From positions 1,199,001 to 1,263,000 of the forward strand of contig JAIUJO010000145.1 in assembly GCA_023846275.1 (NCBI GenBank): a DNA stretch of 64,000 bases, in the 5' to 3' direction. The notes under the pieces are model-generated. The model made no database searches, was not told the origin of the DNA, and saw only the letters and a program-made list of their open reading frames with translations. The translations under genes and the position numbers were made by a program. Numbering within the stretch: the stretch's first letter is position 1; each line of letters begins with the position of its first letter. Shown in pieces: positions 1 to 13,930 of the stretch. The DNA is from Vanilla planifolia. Taxonomy: Eukaryota; Streptophyta; Magnoliopsida; Asparagales; Orchidaceae.

Positions 1-766
1 TCAAAATACTTCGGAGTTGAATCAGCACGCTCCTTGATATCAATAATTGCAGGACGAATGAAAGAGGCCACCCCCACTTTCAACAAATCGCTATTTTGGG
101 TCAAGGCATCCTTAAAGCTGACCTTAGGCACCAGCACATTACCCTCCTCATTCGCAGTATTTTGCTTAGCAGAGCTAGACTTATCACCCGCACACGGCAC
201 ACACAGATCAGCAGCACCCCGCGGGGACTGCTTAGTAGCGACATCGCCACCCACGGGGTGCGACGCACCCGCGCGATCATAAGGCGTCATCTGAGAGCCA
301 GGGTGCGCTCAAACATCATCAAATTCACCTGCCGCGCCAACAACACCCCAAGCACCAGGTTGCAGAGGGGGCGTGCTCACCGCCGCATCAACCAAACACC
401 TCGGCAGAGAGCTCGTGCGCACGGGCGAGGATATCCTCGGCAAAGGCGCACCATCAACATGAAAAGTGCGCGCATTAGTCAGCATCATGGAGTCCGCACC
501 ATCAACCATCTCAGTACCCTCCTCATAAACTTTAGCATCAACGGTGGCCGCAACACCACTTGCGGTGCCAGCAGAACTTGAGCATTCCCCAATAGAGGCA
601 TTCAATGAAATCTCTTGAAGTAAATGGGCGGAATCCCCTTAGATCACTGACATGCCGAGAACAACACTTTTTTTCTAGCATCCCCATCAATCATAATGGC
701 ATCCTCATAGTCCATAGCAGCCTGCTTAGGTTTTTTATTACTCTTCTTGACCTTAGACCCAGCCAT
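1..766 (-). pseudogene. broken 5' coding region, possibly LINE ORF1-like, runs off window start
   Basis: Read on the minus strand, an ATG at 764-766 opens a basic N-terminus (MAGSKVKKSNKKPKQAAMDY) that meets a TGA at 644-646. A second frame then continues from about 605 down to the window edge, broken by one in-frame TGA at 309-311. After that stop the frame stays open and contains VPKVSFKDALTQNS and IRPAIIDIKERADSTPKYF. So the reading frame has at least one frameshift and two stops. The GC-rich codon use and surviving CpG sites contrast strongly with the AT-rich DNA to the right. The Lys-rich start followed by a Ser-Phe-Lys-Asp-Ala-Leu segment resembles the region ahead of the DUF4283 domain in plant LINE ORF1 proteins, but the diagnostic domain would lie outside the window. 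It could instead be a host gene fragment. The opposite-strand frame at 96-581 is a shadow. Confidence 0.42.
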
Positions 767-1565
767 AATCAGACTTCAGATAATCCTCACAGCACACAGC
801 AGTCAAAAGGATCACAGCACAAGTAGGTCAGCAAGGAAACACAAAGCACCAAGGGATGAATAACAATCACAGCAGTCTAATAAGCATCAACCACACACAA
901 CCCAAGAGCCTACAAGAAGGGGTTAGTACAGCAAAAAATCGAATGGAGCAATAAACACAACACAAAACCACAACAACACATAGCAGCACAGCACAAGCAC
1001 AAGCACAGCCAACCACAGCAATGCAGCAGCATCCCGCAACCCTGCAGCAGCGAGCCACCCACAGAGGGTAGCAAGGAGAGCCTGTATTAATTCAAATTGC
1101 ACCCAGCAATGAAATAGGACACCCCCACAGCAAGATCACAAGCAGCACAATTACATCATAATGGGGGAATCAGCACAGCCAAATCACAACAGGAGGCCAC
1201 GAGCACAAGCAGAGTGCCTCGCGCGCCGGCAAATGCGCCCGCGCTCACGCGCGGGCGGAATAACAGAAAGGCGCACCCTGGTAAGTTGTCTCGCAGAGCA
1301 CATGGGTTTTTAATCCAATTCCAGCGGAAGCGCGCGTGACCGATAATTGAAATTTGAAAGTCCCGCCTCTAGGTCATCTTCAACCTCGCGACGCATCGTG
1401 AATGTACAGTAAACCCTAGAGTTCAAGTTTGCAGAAATACCTCAGAGCGTGCACATTAAGTACGAGAAAAACAAGGAGCTCCAGATCCTGACGCTCCCAA
1501 GTGCCCGAGCTTTAGATGCAGGGAAAAACGCAATAGCGAAGAATGCGCAGAGGGTCCGCATAGAG
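767..1565 (-). other. GC-rich leader of the left-edge element
   Basis: This stretch lies upstream of the minus-strand ATG at 766. It is CA- and CAG-rich (767-1,080), then strongly CpG-rich around 1,218-1,275, and has no convincing reading frame. It ends abruptly near 1,565, where the sequence drops into extremely AT-rich DNA. That position and boundary suit the 5' leader or internal promoter region of a non-LTR retroelement inserted into old AT-rich DNA. The reading as a leader is inference; the composition step is visible. Confidence 0.4.
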
Positions 1566-4500
1566 TAATAAAACTTGTATTTTCAAACTAAAATATGTAT
1601 AAAAATAGATAAGAATTTGTGCCATAATTGCATGGAAATTACAAGTTTAAACAAGCTATCGTTAAAGATTTAGAAATATATTTTTTGTGGGATAAGCAAC
1701 TTCACAAATAAAATTTTTATTGGTACCGAAGTTAGTCACTTAAGCCATCAAAATTTTATTAACTATTTTTTTTATAACCATGCTCCAATAAACTCAAACA
1801 ACTACAACTAACCTTGAGATTTAGATGATATAATACTAAGCTAAACAAAGGATTATCAAATATTTAGCTTGACTATGTGATCATCACATCAAAATATACA
1901 AAACAAATTGTTATAAATATCAATTATTAGTATCTCAAAAAATTTGCAGACAAAATAATAAAAAAATATTAAAATAAATATACATTATTTTTTTCAAAAA
2001 AAACTGTATATAGTATAAAATTAAAAGATTAAATAACTTTATTATATGTATGTTAGAATAAAAACCAAACAATTTTAAAAAAATAAAAAATTTCGAGAGA
2101 TACCAAGCTAAAATTTTTAAAGTTTTGATACATACAAATTAAAGACAACACTTAATGTTAATTATTATCACAAAAAATTTATTGCAAAATAAAATATTAA
2201 AATTAAAAAATTATTATGACAAAAGTTATCAACAGTATAACAAAAAAAAATATTTTAGTCCACAAAAACATTTTTAACATGAAGAAAAGGACAACTACCA
2301 TCACTATTAAATGTCTAACGCATAACAAACTAGTTTAGCATTTGAAAAAAAAATATAGCTATAGTCAAAGTTTAATAAATAAAAAAAATTATATTAGAAT
2401 TATAATAATAGTTAAAAAGTACAAAACTATTGGAAATTAAAATATTCAACACACATCACATTCAAGAAAATGGCTTCTTAAAAAATATTAGCATGCCAAG
2501 ATTTATGTTACTTAAAAACATAACTGATTACGAGAAGTAAAATATAAATGATGTTGCACTTTTTTTGAACTAATTAAATATATCTATGGACGAAATTAAT
2601 GTTAAATAACACCCACAAAAAAGAAATTATGAAAGAAAATAAAAGTAAATAATTAATAAAGCCATAATTATATTTAAAAATTTAATAAAAAAACGTCTGC
2701 AATAAAAATGTGTTTTTTTTTCTTAACATAAGCATAGTGAGTACTTTTAAAGATGGTAAATAAGAAGGAATAAAAAAATAATATGAAATTATTAACATAA
2801 TGAAATTTACAACAAAAAATTTTTGACTATATCACATCATAAAACATTACTCGTAGTTTGCTAATGTCGAATATCATTGTTGTAAAAATGATAAGAAAGA
2901 ATATTTAAAAATAAACAATTTTTGAGAAATGTGAAAATCGTTAAAGAAATACAAATTTTTAGAAATATTAAAATAGTTAAACCTTAAAATATTGAAAGCA
3001 ATATGCATAATTTGTCAAAAAAATATTTTAGAAAAATGTAATAAAAATAGCAACTTCCTCCTAAAAATAACATATAAATTAATTTATAATTTAAAGGTAT
3101 GTAATGTTGAAAATATTATTATTAAGTGCCACCATATAATGTTTCTTTCATTCTAATATAAATAATATTTTAGTGAAAAAAGAAAGTGTGCTATAGAATA
3201 AAAAATATACAATTTAAAGGCATCATAATTCAAAAACACATGATTTTAGAAAATTTCAAAAATTTTGCTGTTAGGAGAGCATTAAAATTAAAGAAAAAAT
3301 TACATTTTTTTAAAACAATAAAATTAAAAAAATATTTAAAATTTTCAAATTCGCATAGAATGCATAATAATTATATATAATATCTCATGAATTACTAAAT
3401 ATTGAAAAAAATTATTTTGTTAAGCCTTTTTCATAGTAAAACTTTTAAATATTGGACTAAATATTGCAAAATATAATGAAATGACAAGTTATATTAATGA
3501 AAAAATTTAAATATCAAAGATTGCTTATGTTTTATATTTTTTGATATTTTATTAAAACTCACTTTTCTATCTATAATATATCAATAAAAACATGTTTTTC
3601 AAATATTCAACAATAGTATAATTAATATATTAGAAAAAATTCTTTTAAACAAGAAATATAAAAAATAAACGTTTTAATAAACGCTATGTGCAAATCCTAT
3701 TTGAAAAATGTTATGGAAAGCAAGGAAACATTTTAAATTAAAATAAATGGCCCCTCAAAAATAAGACATCGATTTATCAAATATAATGCATAAAATCAAA
3801 AGTCAATCATAAAAAATTATCATAAAGTAAAAAAGAAAATTTGCAATAAATATAAATGAGATATATATAGTACAACAAAAAAATTAAGATTTGTAGAAGT
3901 AGAAAGTTACCAAAACAAGATATAAAACAAATGTTCCAGCGTAAATCTAAAGTATGAAAAAAATGAAAATGAAAATATCAAAGTAAATATATCTTAAAAA
4001 AATAAAAAAATAAAAAAATAAAAATTGTTTAGAAAAATCACTCATTTTGTATATCTTATTAATTGTGTAAGTTATCAAGATTTATTTTAATTAGTCTAAG
4101 AATTGTAAGTCATTTGTTAGGGATAAAAACATGTTAATATAATGGAAATTTATGATATAACACTTAAATATATTAGTAACATGAAAGAAAATATTCTTAG
4201 AGAAGCAATATTTTGAAATGTTAATTTCTAATGATGAGGTATTAAATATAATGAATATTGTTAAGAAAGTAAACAATCCAAAAACTTAAGAAATTATGTA
4301 CCAAAATTTAGTTGTTGGATTACACAAATATAATACATGTGTATAATAGTCAGTGTAAAAATTATCTTTAATAGTATATTAAAAGAGAAATTTAAAAGGT
4401 AAATATAATATATATGATTAATATTAAAAAATTAAAGGGCATTAAAATATCTAGATAGTATATTAATAAAAAGTTTTGTTAAAAATTCGAAATAATAAAC

Positions 4501-7500
4501 TTAATGTTGTAAATCAAGAAATTCAAAAAGTTGAAAAGTAAAAAACAAAATTGCAATAATGAAATAACTAAAAAATAAAAATAAATTGTACATAGATTTA
4601 CAAAATAATTAAAAAATAGGCTATTTTAGATCATAAAATGTTTATGCAAATGGAGTGATTATATTATCAAAAAGAAAGAAGAAGTTATGTGATATACTAA
4701 TAAAATATTTCATAAAAGTTCACTTTTCTATTATATAATATAGGAATTTATTGATTATTTAATTAGAAGTATGTAAGTTATGTGATATGAAAGAGTAATA
4801 TAAAACATGACATTAAAAATAATAATGGATTAAACATCTCCGAATTTATATAAATTGAAATAAAAATAAAAAAGTTAAAAGTAAATAATAGACATGTAAA
4901 ATTTTTTTTATTTAAAAATAATAACCATTAAAAAATGATGAGTTAATTTTAAAAAATAGAGAAAATTAATTTAACAAAAGATTCGAATATCTTGAAAATA
5001 CATTAAAATGTGCCTTTTTTATTAACTTAAGCAAAAAAAAAACTTAATTTTGCAAAAAGAAATTGTTATGAATTTTAACATATAAATATGTCATTATTGT
5101 TACTCAATTCTAAAAAGTGTTAAAAACTAAGTGCGTATGTTTTCCACAAAAATTTTTGATTTCTAACCACAAATTAAAAAAAATTTAAATCCCATGAAAA
5201 TAAAAACTTTAGATAACTAAAGGAAATTTAAAATCTTAAAAAATATTTTTGTTGTAATGGTCACAAAATATAATCTCAATAAATAATTAACAATATCCTA
5301 TATTAAAAATAATTAAAATGAAAAACATTAAAATCTTAAAGAATTGTATAAAAATTACATCAACACAAAAATTCAATTAACAAAAAATATAAGATGATAT
5401 TGAGTCGTTTGCATTTCAATTTTTAAATCCCATTTTGTAGAGTATGCTCAAAAAGATTTTTGAGATAACACTACAAAGATAATGTGTATTAGTTGTTTTT
5501 TCAGCTATTACGAATATGTAGTAATAACTAGTGAAAGTGAAAAATTGTGATGGAGCATGACATACATACAACTTAATTTTGATTGAAGATTTATGACTCA
5601 GGTTAAGGGTCTGAGTAATATCCTTATGTAGGGTCAAGTGGATTTGCATCAAATGTTGTTGCTGAACCATTTCAAGATCTTATGTTCATTACATTTTAAT
5701 TAGTAAAATCATTAAATCTTTCCAATACAGATATGTTGTAAATACTTTAAAAAAATGAATCAACCTTCCCAATTAAACCATTCTTCTTGAGTTTCATTTG
5801 ATATGTTTAGTTCTAGACCACATGCTACTCTACATAATATATCATAGATTCAAAATATATGATATAAATTAAGAAAATAAGTTTAAAATAAGCTTAATAT
5901 TTTCTCTAGTTTATGGTGATCAAATTTGATGAGTAATGTTAAATATGTATGATATAGTTTTTGAATTAATTTACTAGTAAAAATTAGAATTATAAATGGG
6001 TCATATATTTACAATGATCTCATTATGTATATATGACTATAATTTATGATAGAAATATAAAGTACGAACATTGTTTTATGGGTTATCTATCTTGTCATAT
6101 TCTTTTTAATGTTCTAAGAGATGAGTTCTTCTTCATATAATATTTATACAAACTCCATTTCATGTGTAAAATTTTTATTTCTTATGAGAATTCCAAGTTC
6201 TTATTAAATTGTAATTTAGTTGAACATGTTGGATATTATTTGTTATATTGATATGATTCTTCTTTTAACATTTAATGATAAACCTCTTCTTGTAGTTAGT
6301 TTTATTTTCCACAAAATAGTAGGAATTTTTTTTTGTGTTTCTAAATATCATTTTATATGGAATATTACAAATTAGAACATTCTACTTTTGTGATCCATTT
6401 ATTTTCATTCATTGCAAAGATTACTAAAGAAAAAAATGTTACAATGTTGTTGTAGAAATATCGTACTCTCTTTATGTGCATGACTTTTTTGTTTGGTTAA
6501 AATTTGTTAACAAAAACATTATCATAGTTTTGTGAGCATATATGGTACAAAACAATCCTAATAGACTACATATTATTAAAAAAACAAATTTTATATTAGC
6601 ATCCCCCTTTTTTTATAACATGACATTAATTTAATGTAATAAATTTGTAATGCTTGTATAATTTGAGTGATCATTTAGAACAAAAATTGAAACATAAAAA
6701 AAAAATTAAAGCTTTTCATTATATTATCTATTCATTTGTGTCATACTTGCATGATAAACTTATGCCACAGATATGTAAAAAAGGGATTGCTAGTTTATTA
6801 GGGTAATAAACTCTATCAACCTATTTCCGAACGTGCTCTATTGATTGTAAGTTCATATACAATTGTTATGTTCATATGACTAGTTTAATCACTCTAAGAA
6901 AACAAATAAAGCTATTCGACTTACTTTTAAAAATGAGTGATTCATCAATAATATAAGTAGGACTATTCCTTTATCTTAGAATAGATGGATGAAGACATTT
7001 CATTCTATTATATTTATTTAGTTTATTCAAAGCATAATAATATCTTCATCATACATTTAGATATTATGTCACTTTTGTCAAAAGGGATTTAGTTAAAAGC
7101 TGTAAGAAATTTTTTATGATTTACGAATTTTTATTTTTCAGCCATCATAATTGTTGTTGTGTTATGGTGAAGGCTAGCTAATCACTATCAGCTCATGGTT
7201 GCTATGTTGAATCAGTGATTGATGAAGTTGTTGCAAGGATTTCTAGTATGCCTACCATATGGCAAATGTTGCTAGTTTAGTGGAAGCTTGGCTAAGTCGA
7301 CTGTAGTTTAATGAAGGCTTCGTGTTCATGGAAGACCCATTTTAAATCATTATGTTTGTTATGTATTTTTACTATTTCTTTTAGTCATTGTTTATTTAAT
7401 AGCAGCACCTTTATAAATGTAAGGAATGATTTCAAATGATCAAAATAATTGTTACATAGCAAAAATCATTTATGTTAATAATTCAAAAAGCCACCATTCC

Positions 7501-10500
7501 CCTGCTCTTATCGTAGGTGGTCTCATTTCAACTATTGTCATAACGGATTGTTTGAATTGTAGTTTAAAGCAAGGACATTCTCTTGTATTTTTTATGTTGA
7601 ATTTTTTCAAATATATATTAAAAATTTGGATTCTCCTCTTTTAACTTTTTTGGAAAGATTAAGCATTGTGGAAAAATGCTTTTAAAGTTATTTTCTGAAT
7701 TGTAAGCTATAATTTTTTGAATGTTTTTGTCCATCCAAACATTATTCTTGATGATAGGGGCCATTGGTCATCTACAATTATTCAACTTAACACAATAGGA
7801 CAAATTTTTTTACAGTTTCCTTTGTCTAAAAGTCTACAAATTTTGCTCTTGCTTCAAAGAAATGCAGGATTTTAGAAAGCTGTTTGGTAAAATGGTTCAA
7901 ATCACTCTTTTATACTAGAAAGTCAAGAAGCAAAAAAATAGAAAAGGAAAGTAACATCATGACAAAAATGCAAAGCACTTAGCATAGCTAAGTTCTTCAA
8001 AGTATAATATAATTGTAGCCATTTAAATACATCACAAACAATACTATGCAAATAATTTCCATAGTTAACAGCAATACAATATTTTTAAGTTTTTCAACAT
8101 GAATGGCATCCTCAAGGTTCTTGGAAATATGTCTAAGAAGTACAATGGGATTAACATTTGTAATTTAAATTAAGACAATCATAAATAAAAAAAAGTTTTG
8201 ATTAATAAAAATTATATCCTTTACAAAATTAATTTTAAATAGATTAAAAGATTGCATATAATAATAAAATAGATTTTGATAGTGATTTAAGTAATTTAAT
8301 ACCTAAATGTGCATCATGAATCATGTTATAATTTTAGTATAAGAAAAACCCAAGTAACTAAGGCATAATTAGAGATGCTCATGTTTAGAATATTGAATGC
8401 AAGGTTTCACATCTTTCAAGGAAAATGTTTTCAAATGACAATTCTAAAATGGTAAAATATTTTGTAATCTAATTTCTTATAAAATAGAATCTACTCTTCC
8501 AAAAAATATATCTAATGTAAAAATAGTAGGCTGAAAGTGTTACGACAACAACATCAAAATTTTGTAAAAATTTAATGAAAATTGTTTTTAAAGCTTGCTT
8601 TGAAAAAAGTTACAAATAGTTTATGAAATTGATTTAACCCTTGATAAGCCATTTGCAATTTCAACTAATGTTGAAGTAGTTAGGCTGCAATAACTTTGCT
8701 ATCTTAATTTTTGTTTGGTGGTAAAGGAGAGAAGTCACTTGAAACTTTAGCTTTTATAGGAGCTACTAGGCCGATACGAAGCATAATAAAGTTGACATAT
8801 ACATGATAATGAAGCCATGAGAGGAGTTACTAAAACGCTATTAATTAAGAATAATTTAAAAAAACACAAAGCAAATGTGCTAACATCATGCCTGCATTCA
8901 AAATACAATAATGTGAAGGCATAATGTGGGTTGTAGAAAATGTTAAAAAAGATAGAAGAAAAGCCAAATGTTGCAATGCAACAAATTGTGGTTTTGAATC
9001 ATAATTGTTCGGAAAAGGTTTCTTGATCCATGTGATAATGAACTAACATCTAACACAACATTCTAGGCTAAAAAAAAAAGTCAATGAAAGAGAATATTTA
9101 AAACACTTAAGAATAGGTTAGGACTATAAAAATTTTGTTTTTAAAAACACTAGAATAAGTATTTTATTTTTTAATTAGTTTTCTTACAACAATAATTCTT
9201 AGTCTAGCATAGAGATGAAACCAGACCTAATATTATATATACGATGCATTAATTATCATTATATTTGTATGAACAAACCAATAATACCCTAATTGATATA
9301 TATATATATAAATATATATATATATATGTTTTTATATTCTATCAAGAAGATATAAAGAATAAAAACATGAATTCAAAAGGAATAGATTTATGCCACAACA
9401 ATTATGATAAGAAAATTAAGAAAGTGGGCTTTCAGGAAGAGGATCGTGTATTTTAAAAGGGAAAAACCTATGAAATGCATTACAATGTTTGGAACAATAG
9501 AATAACTAAAGACGAGACATTTTGTGCTTTCATAGATTATTGAAATAAATTGTTCTTTTACATACGAGATAGGTGTAATTGTCGTTGTCATTGCCGTAGT
9601 ACATCATGTATTTTTTCTTTTGGTCCTTATAAAACCTTTCCCTAATGGTAGTTTAATATGTAAATATGTTAAAAGAAACATGGCGGTGTATCATAAATTA
9701 TTTCATAAGGAAATGACAATGGTATTCTTAAAAATAGAAATCAAGAAAATAAGGAAAAAGAGCATCCTATTGGCAAGTTATACTAACTAGTAGCCACATG
9801 AAAAGTAATGGAAGAGATGCTTTTGAGTCATCCCAACTTTTTTAAATTTTAAATAATTAAATTCTTATATGGAGTAATGTTTAAAAAATAACCAAAAGCA
9901 TTTAAAATTTTTTTAATGTTTGTTGAGATAATGTAAGTGAATTTCAAAATTTATTTTGAACATCATGAAATTAATTTCCATATAGATATTTGTGTATAAG
10001 ATCATAAAGGCTATTATTGGAAAGAACTAATAATATGGAGGGGAAGCCAAATGTTAAAGAATAAATGAAAAGGAACCTCAAATAATAATTCTACATGAAT
10101 TAGAAGAGGACATTTCATAAAAAGAAATATCAAAATATATTAAAAATAACATTAATTTAAATCTAAAGGAATTTTTTAAAAAATATTAAAAGTACCAAAC
10201 TAGAAACATATGAATTTTTTACTACAAAAAATACTTCTTGGGGTAGTCTTTTAAGAAATTGGTCAAATGCTTCTTGGATGTCATTTGCAATAGAATGTTT
10301 AAGAAATACAAATCTTTATAAGGATTTTATTCCAAGGGTTATTTATCAAAAAATTAATGTAGTAAAAAAGGAGAATCCCAAGAGGAATGCAATCAATAAG
10401 AAAAATACTATAAGAGGGACTGAAATCAAAAAATACTATCAAGGTTTGAAATAAGGACAAATAAAAAAATTAGGGCAGTGCCAACAAGAAAGATGAGACA

Positions 10501-10586
10501 TATTATTGTAAGTTGAGACTAGTTGATTCCATAAATAGATGGAATGGCCCAAAAATATTATGGAATGGTGATAGTGTCACTATCAA
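1566..10586. other. AT-rich intergenic DNA with no recognisable gene
   Basis: No reading frame here is longer than about 84 codons and none resembles a protein I know. From 1,566 to about 5,400 the sequence is extremely AT-rich with many A and T homopolymer runs. From about 5,400 to 10,586 it is somewhat less skewed and has the texture of decayed transposon DNA, but I could not place any motif. CpG is very scarce, which fits long-term deamination of methylated cytosines. I see no promoter, tRNA or rRNA signature. Confidence 0.6.
9296..9328. repeat. (TA)n microsatellite, interrupted
   Basis: An alternating TA tract of about 33 bp with a single AA interruption. It lies in AT-rich DNA without genes. 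Confidence 0.85.
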
Positions 10587-11934
10587 ATGATGGTTGAAAG
10601 TTTGATGATCATTTGAAAGAGTGTTTGATGGTTAATGTATTGTATTTTTGACTCCTAGTTATGATATTTTTTATGATAAAAACCTTAAGTATTACTGATG
10701 GTTTTTTTAGTAAAATAATGTACAATGTTTTCTTAAGATCACAAAGATTGGTTTATATTTATTAGTTATTTCATGAACAAGTGATAGATTTATATCAAAA
10801 AAATTTCATCTCAGAAATTAGAAAGTCAAAAAAAATTTGCAAAGAATGCATCCAAATAGCATGAAATTTTTTTGAGAGATGACTAATGCAATAGCTTTAT
10901 TACTAACTAAAGAATTAGCAGTTATGCGGGATTGACTTGTGTCATTGACGCCAATCTAAGAGGTTCTAAAATATCATATCAAAGACTATAAAGGTGGATG
11001 AGTTCTAGATAGTTAAATCAAAGTGGATTAGATGTTGGCTTACTGATCCAATAGGATGAGATCTGAATCGTTTGATTTATCATTGGAAAAGATTAGAAAG
11101 ATCTCATATATAAGATGCAAACATAGATAATGATGACTTATCTAATTCAAGGATAAATTATTTTCAAAGAGAAAAAATAACAAAAAAAATTCAGTGAAGT
11201 CAAACTTGATCTTGGCTCTCAAATTTCAAGCTTGGTTCAAGTATGCACAGTGGAAGAAACATTTATTGTCCAATCAAAGATCAAATGTTGAGAAATAGAG
11301 CACATTTTAGCAATGAGTTGTTAGATGAAAGTTAGCCTCATATTAATGAAAAGAAAAGTAGTTTGCTCTTTATAATACCTTTCATGGGTGTATAAATAAT
11401 TTCTTGGCCCAATCTAGCTTGGATGCACCCTAACTAATTTGCTGGCATTTTTTTGACCGACCTCCTAACTCGATGCTACCTGGCCTAGTTGGACTTAGTT
11501 GGCCCATGTGCTTTGTTGAAAGTTTAATAACTGACATAAAATTTGAGAATGATGTATCACATAGATTTAATAAGAAAAAAGGATTGAATGAAAAATAAAA
11601 TCCTATAAGTTTCTTAAATCAAGAGTAGGATGAACAAGTTAAATAATTAAAATAGATTGAGAAAGTGATATGAATTTAGTTGTAACTTACAATCAATGAG
11701 TTAGCATTCTACTTTATAATAAAAATATAACTTTTTTCAAAGTTGATACGTATATCATTAATCCTTGAAGCTTACTAAGAACTTCAAGGTATTTTTGGTT
11801 ATCGTTAATTCACCATATTCAAAAGTGTTATGCCTGGTCACTAAAAGAAAATCTAACTCATACTAAACAAATCTATTGGAATAAAATGTTAAATATTTAT
11901 AGCTTTACTCGTCAAACACAACAGCAATTTAACA
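10587..11934 (-). repeat. 3' LTR of the copia element
   Basis: This LTR aligns along its length, in the same orientation, with 16,431-17,975. Shared landmarks are a TATTTATTAGT block (10,754 and 16,580), AATACCTTTCATGGGTG (11,379 and 17,220), a CCTAAC...ATGC...CCTGG-like block (11,465 and 17,450), a TTTCTTAAATCA block (11,610 and 17,660), and the right end, where minus-strand TGTT starts both LTRs. The right edge at 11,934 (plus-strand ...TTAACA) sits exactly against the polypurine tract, which fixes it. The left edge is approximate. Confidence 0.75.
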
Positions 11935-11953
11935 GTCTCTTCCTTTTGATGAC
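11935..11953 (-). other. polypurine tract (plus-strand DNA primer site)
   Basis: The minus strand reads GTCATCAAAAGGAAGAGAC immediately before the LTR start TGTTA. In Sirevirus-like copia elements an ATCATCAAAAAGGGGGAGA-type tract is the RNase H-resistant primer at the same place. Here two purines have changed relative to that pattern, but the position and flanks match. Confidence 0.7.
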
Positions 11954-12169
11954 TATAAGATATTAATGTTAAGATAAAAAATATAATAAGTAAAAAACAT
12001 ATATTATTGCGACAAATGGTAATAAAAATGAAAAGCTTTTCCTCTTAGTTAATTTATGCTCCCACTTACTACATATTCCTTCTCACTTATTTAAATCATG
12101 ATAATTCTCCCATTTTAATATTATGAAAAGGGATGTATAATTTATAGAATTTTCATTACCCTTAATTGT

Positions 12170-13740
12170 CGTCTTATGATTTGAAATTGATTGATTATAA
12201 GGATTTTTTTAAATATGTCTACCAATTATTTTTTTGTAAGAACATATGTGAATTTTACAATTGATTTTGCCACTTGGTCACTAATAAACTTGTACCGGAT
12301 ACAATGTGTTTGCTCCTAAAAAGATGAACTTAGTTCTTTGCTAAACCCAAGGAATTAGTATTATCAATTGCAATGGTAACATACAAGAAAACTAGACAAT
12401 AATCTTGAAATTGTTGTCTCAAACATAACACTTGAGTAACACACATTTTTGTCACTAAATACTCGTCTTCTGGGGCCGATATGTCTAAGAAATGTTTACT
12501 TCTTTATTGACTAGAAACATAAAATATTTCTTAGTGATTAATATGTACCTAAGGTTCCTTCTTATCTACCTAAGAGCTTACAAAGTATGAATCTATAAAA
12601 CTTATAAGATCTCATGAATGAGTATTTTAGGATGTGTTAAACCTATGTTCATTATACTTTCAGCATATTTGAAGATTAATTTTGTCGACTTTAGTTGTCT
12701 TTTCTTAGGATGTTACTAGAATCAAGCACATAAGCTAACACTAAATAAGATGTTGAGTTTACTAATCATAAAATATTGTAAAGAGCTAACAAGTTCTTCA
12801 AAAATTTTTTTATCATTGTGTTTCTCATTTTTATCTAAATCTAAATACACTAATTGATCCATTAGAATCTTCTTATGTTTCATATTTTCATATGCAAATT
12901 TCTTGAATAAATATTTCAAATACTTATTTTTTAAAATACAAATCTCAACTTTTAGTTACATAATTTGTAATCCAAAGAAGAAATTCATCTCACCCATTAT
13001 ACATATCTCAAACTCCCACATGATTAAATCACTAAGTTCCTTAAACATATTTTCATTTAGCCTTCCAAAAGTTTTGTCATCAACATAAACTTGTACAAGC
13101 AAGAAATTGTTATTTAAATATTTTAGGAATAATGTGTTATCAATTTTTCCTTTCCTAAAACACTATCAACTAGATAATTACTAAATCTATGATACCATGA
13201 ATGAGAACTTTACTTAAGGCAATAAAATTCCTTCCTAAGATCATATACATAATCACCATATGAATGGGTCTTAAAACTTGGGGGTTGTTTAACACAGATA
13301 TCTTCTTTTATTATGTTAATTTAAAATTAATATTTTGCATCCTTTTCAAATATTCTAAAATTCTTATGACATGAATATCCTAAGATAAGTCTATTAACTT
13401 CTAATCTTACTACTAATATAAATGACTCCTAAAATTATATACCTTCAACTTTGCTTTAACCTTTAGTAATTAGTCTATCTTTTTTTCCAGTGATCAATCT
13501 ATTTTTATCTAATTTATTTTTAAATATCAATTTTGCTCCAATCACTTGTTTATTACTATGCCTAAGAACTAGTTCAAACACTTTGTTTCTCTCAAGCTAT
13601 TGGACTCTTCTTTTATTACTTAAACCTAATAATCAACAATAAGAGCTTCTCCTCTAGATACTAGTTCTGTGAAAGAAACAAATACACTCTAATTAATTTC
13701 TCTCATAAAGGCTCTAGTCCTTACAGCTTGATTAACTTCA
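12170..13740 (-). pseudogene. copia pol: reverse transcriptase and RNase H remnant
   Basis: In order on the minus strand: NKVFELVLRHSNKQVIGAKL and FKNKLDKN (RT start, about 13,590-13,500), EDICVKQPPSF (13,307-13,275), YDLRKEFYCLK, then a stop, then HSWYHRFSNY (13,250-13,170), and the catalytic box VYVDDKTFG at 13,093-13,067, with both aspartates kept. An open stretch at 12,919-12,722 covers the RT connection (YLKYLFKKFAYENMKHKK ... SVSLCA). RNase H follows, with APEDEYLVTK where the family has its TEAEY box (about 12,475), IDNTNSLGLAKN (about 12,370), IRYKFISDQV (about 12,290) and LVDIFKKIL at 12,225-12,199, the usual end of copia RNase H. Stops and frameshifts are frequent. The enzyme copied genomic RNA into DNA in virus-like particles; this copy is inactive. 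Confidence 0.88.
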
Positions 13741-13799
13741 CATATAATTGATTTTATTTAAAGTGATGCTTGGATTTTGAGTATCCTAGTTGTAATCTT

Positions 13800-13925
13800 C
13801 ATCCAATGAAATTTTATAGGCATGCCTTTCCATCAAATGTGTTCCAATTAATTCTTTTAGTACTAAGAATGATGCATTTATATCCAAAAACATTACAATA
13901 GTTAACATTCAATTTCTTATTTCTT
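13800..13925 (-). pseudogene. copia integrase, C-terminal remnant only
   Basis: The minus strand reads KKLNVNYCNVFGYKCIILST followed by a decayed FDGKACL segment. This matches the part of copia integrase after the catalytic core, where the family has a Lys-Pro-Asn ... Val-Phe-Gly-x-Lys-Cys motif. The His-His-Cys-Cys zinc domain and the DDE core, which should occupy roughly 1 kb to its right, are absent: within about 20 bp the sequence switches to protease-like sequence. This is an internal deletion in the element. Confidence 0.72.
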
Positions 13926-13930
13926 TTAGC

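Noticed and set aside
96-581. 161-codon plus-strand Arg/Thr-rich frame at the left edge
   Set aside because: It is the opposite-strand shadow of the minus-strand frame at 1-766, which has more protein-like composition and a sensible start.
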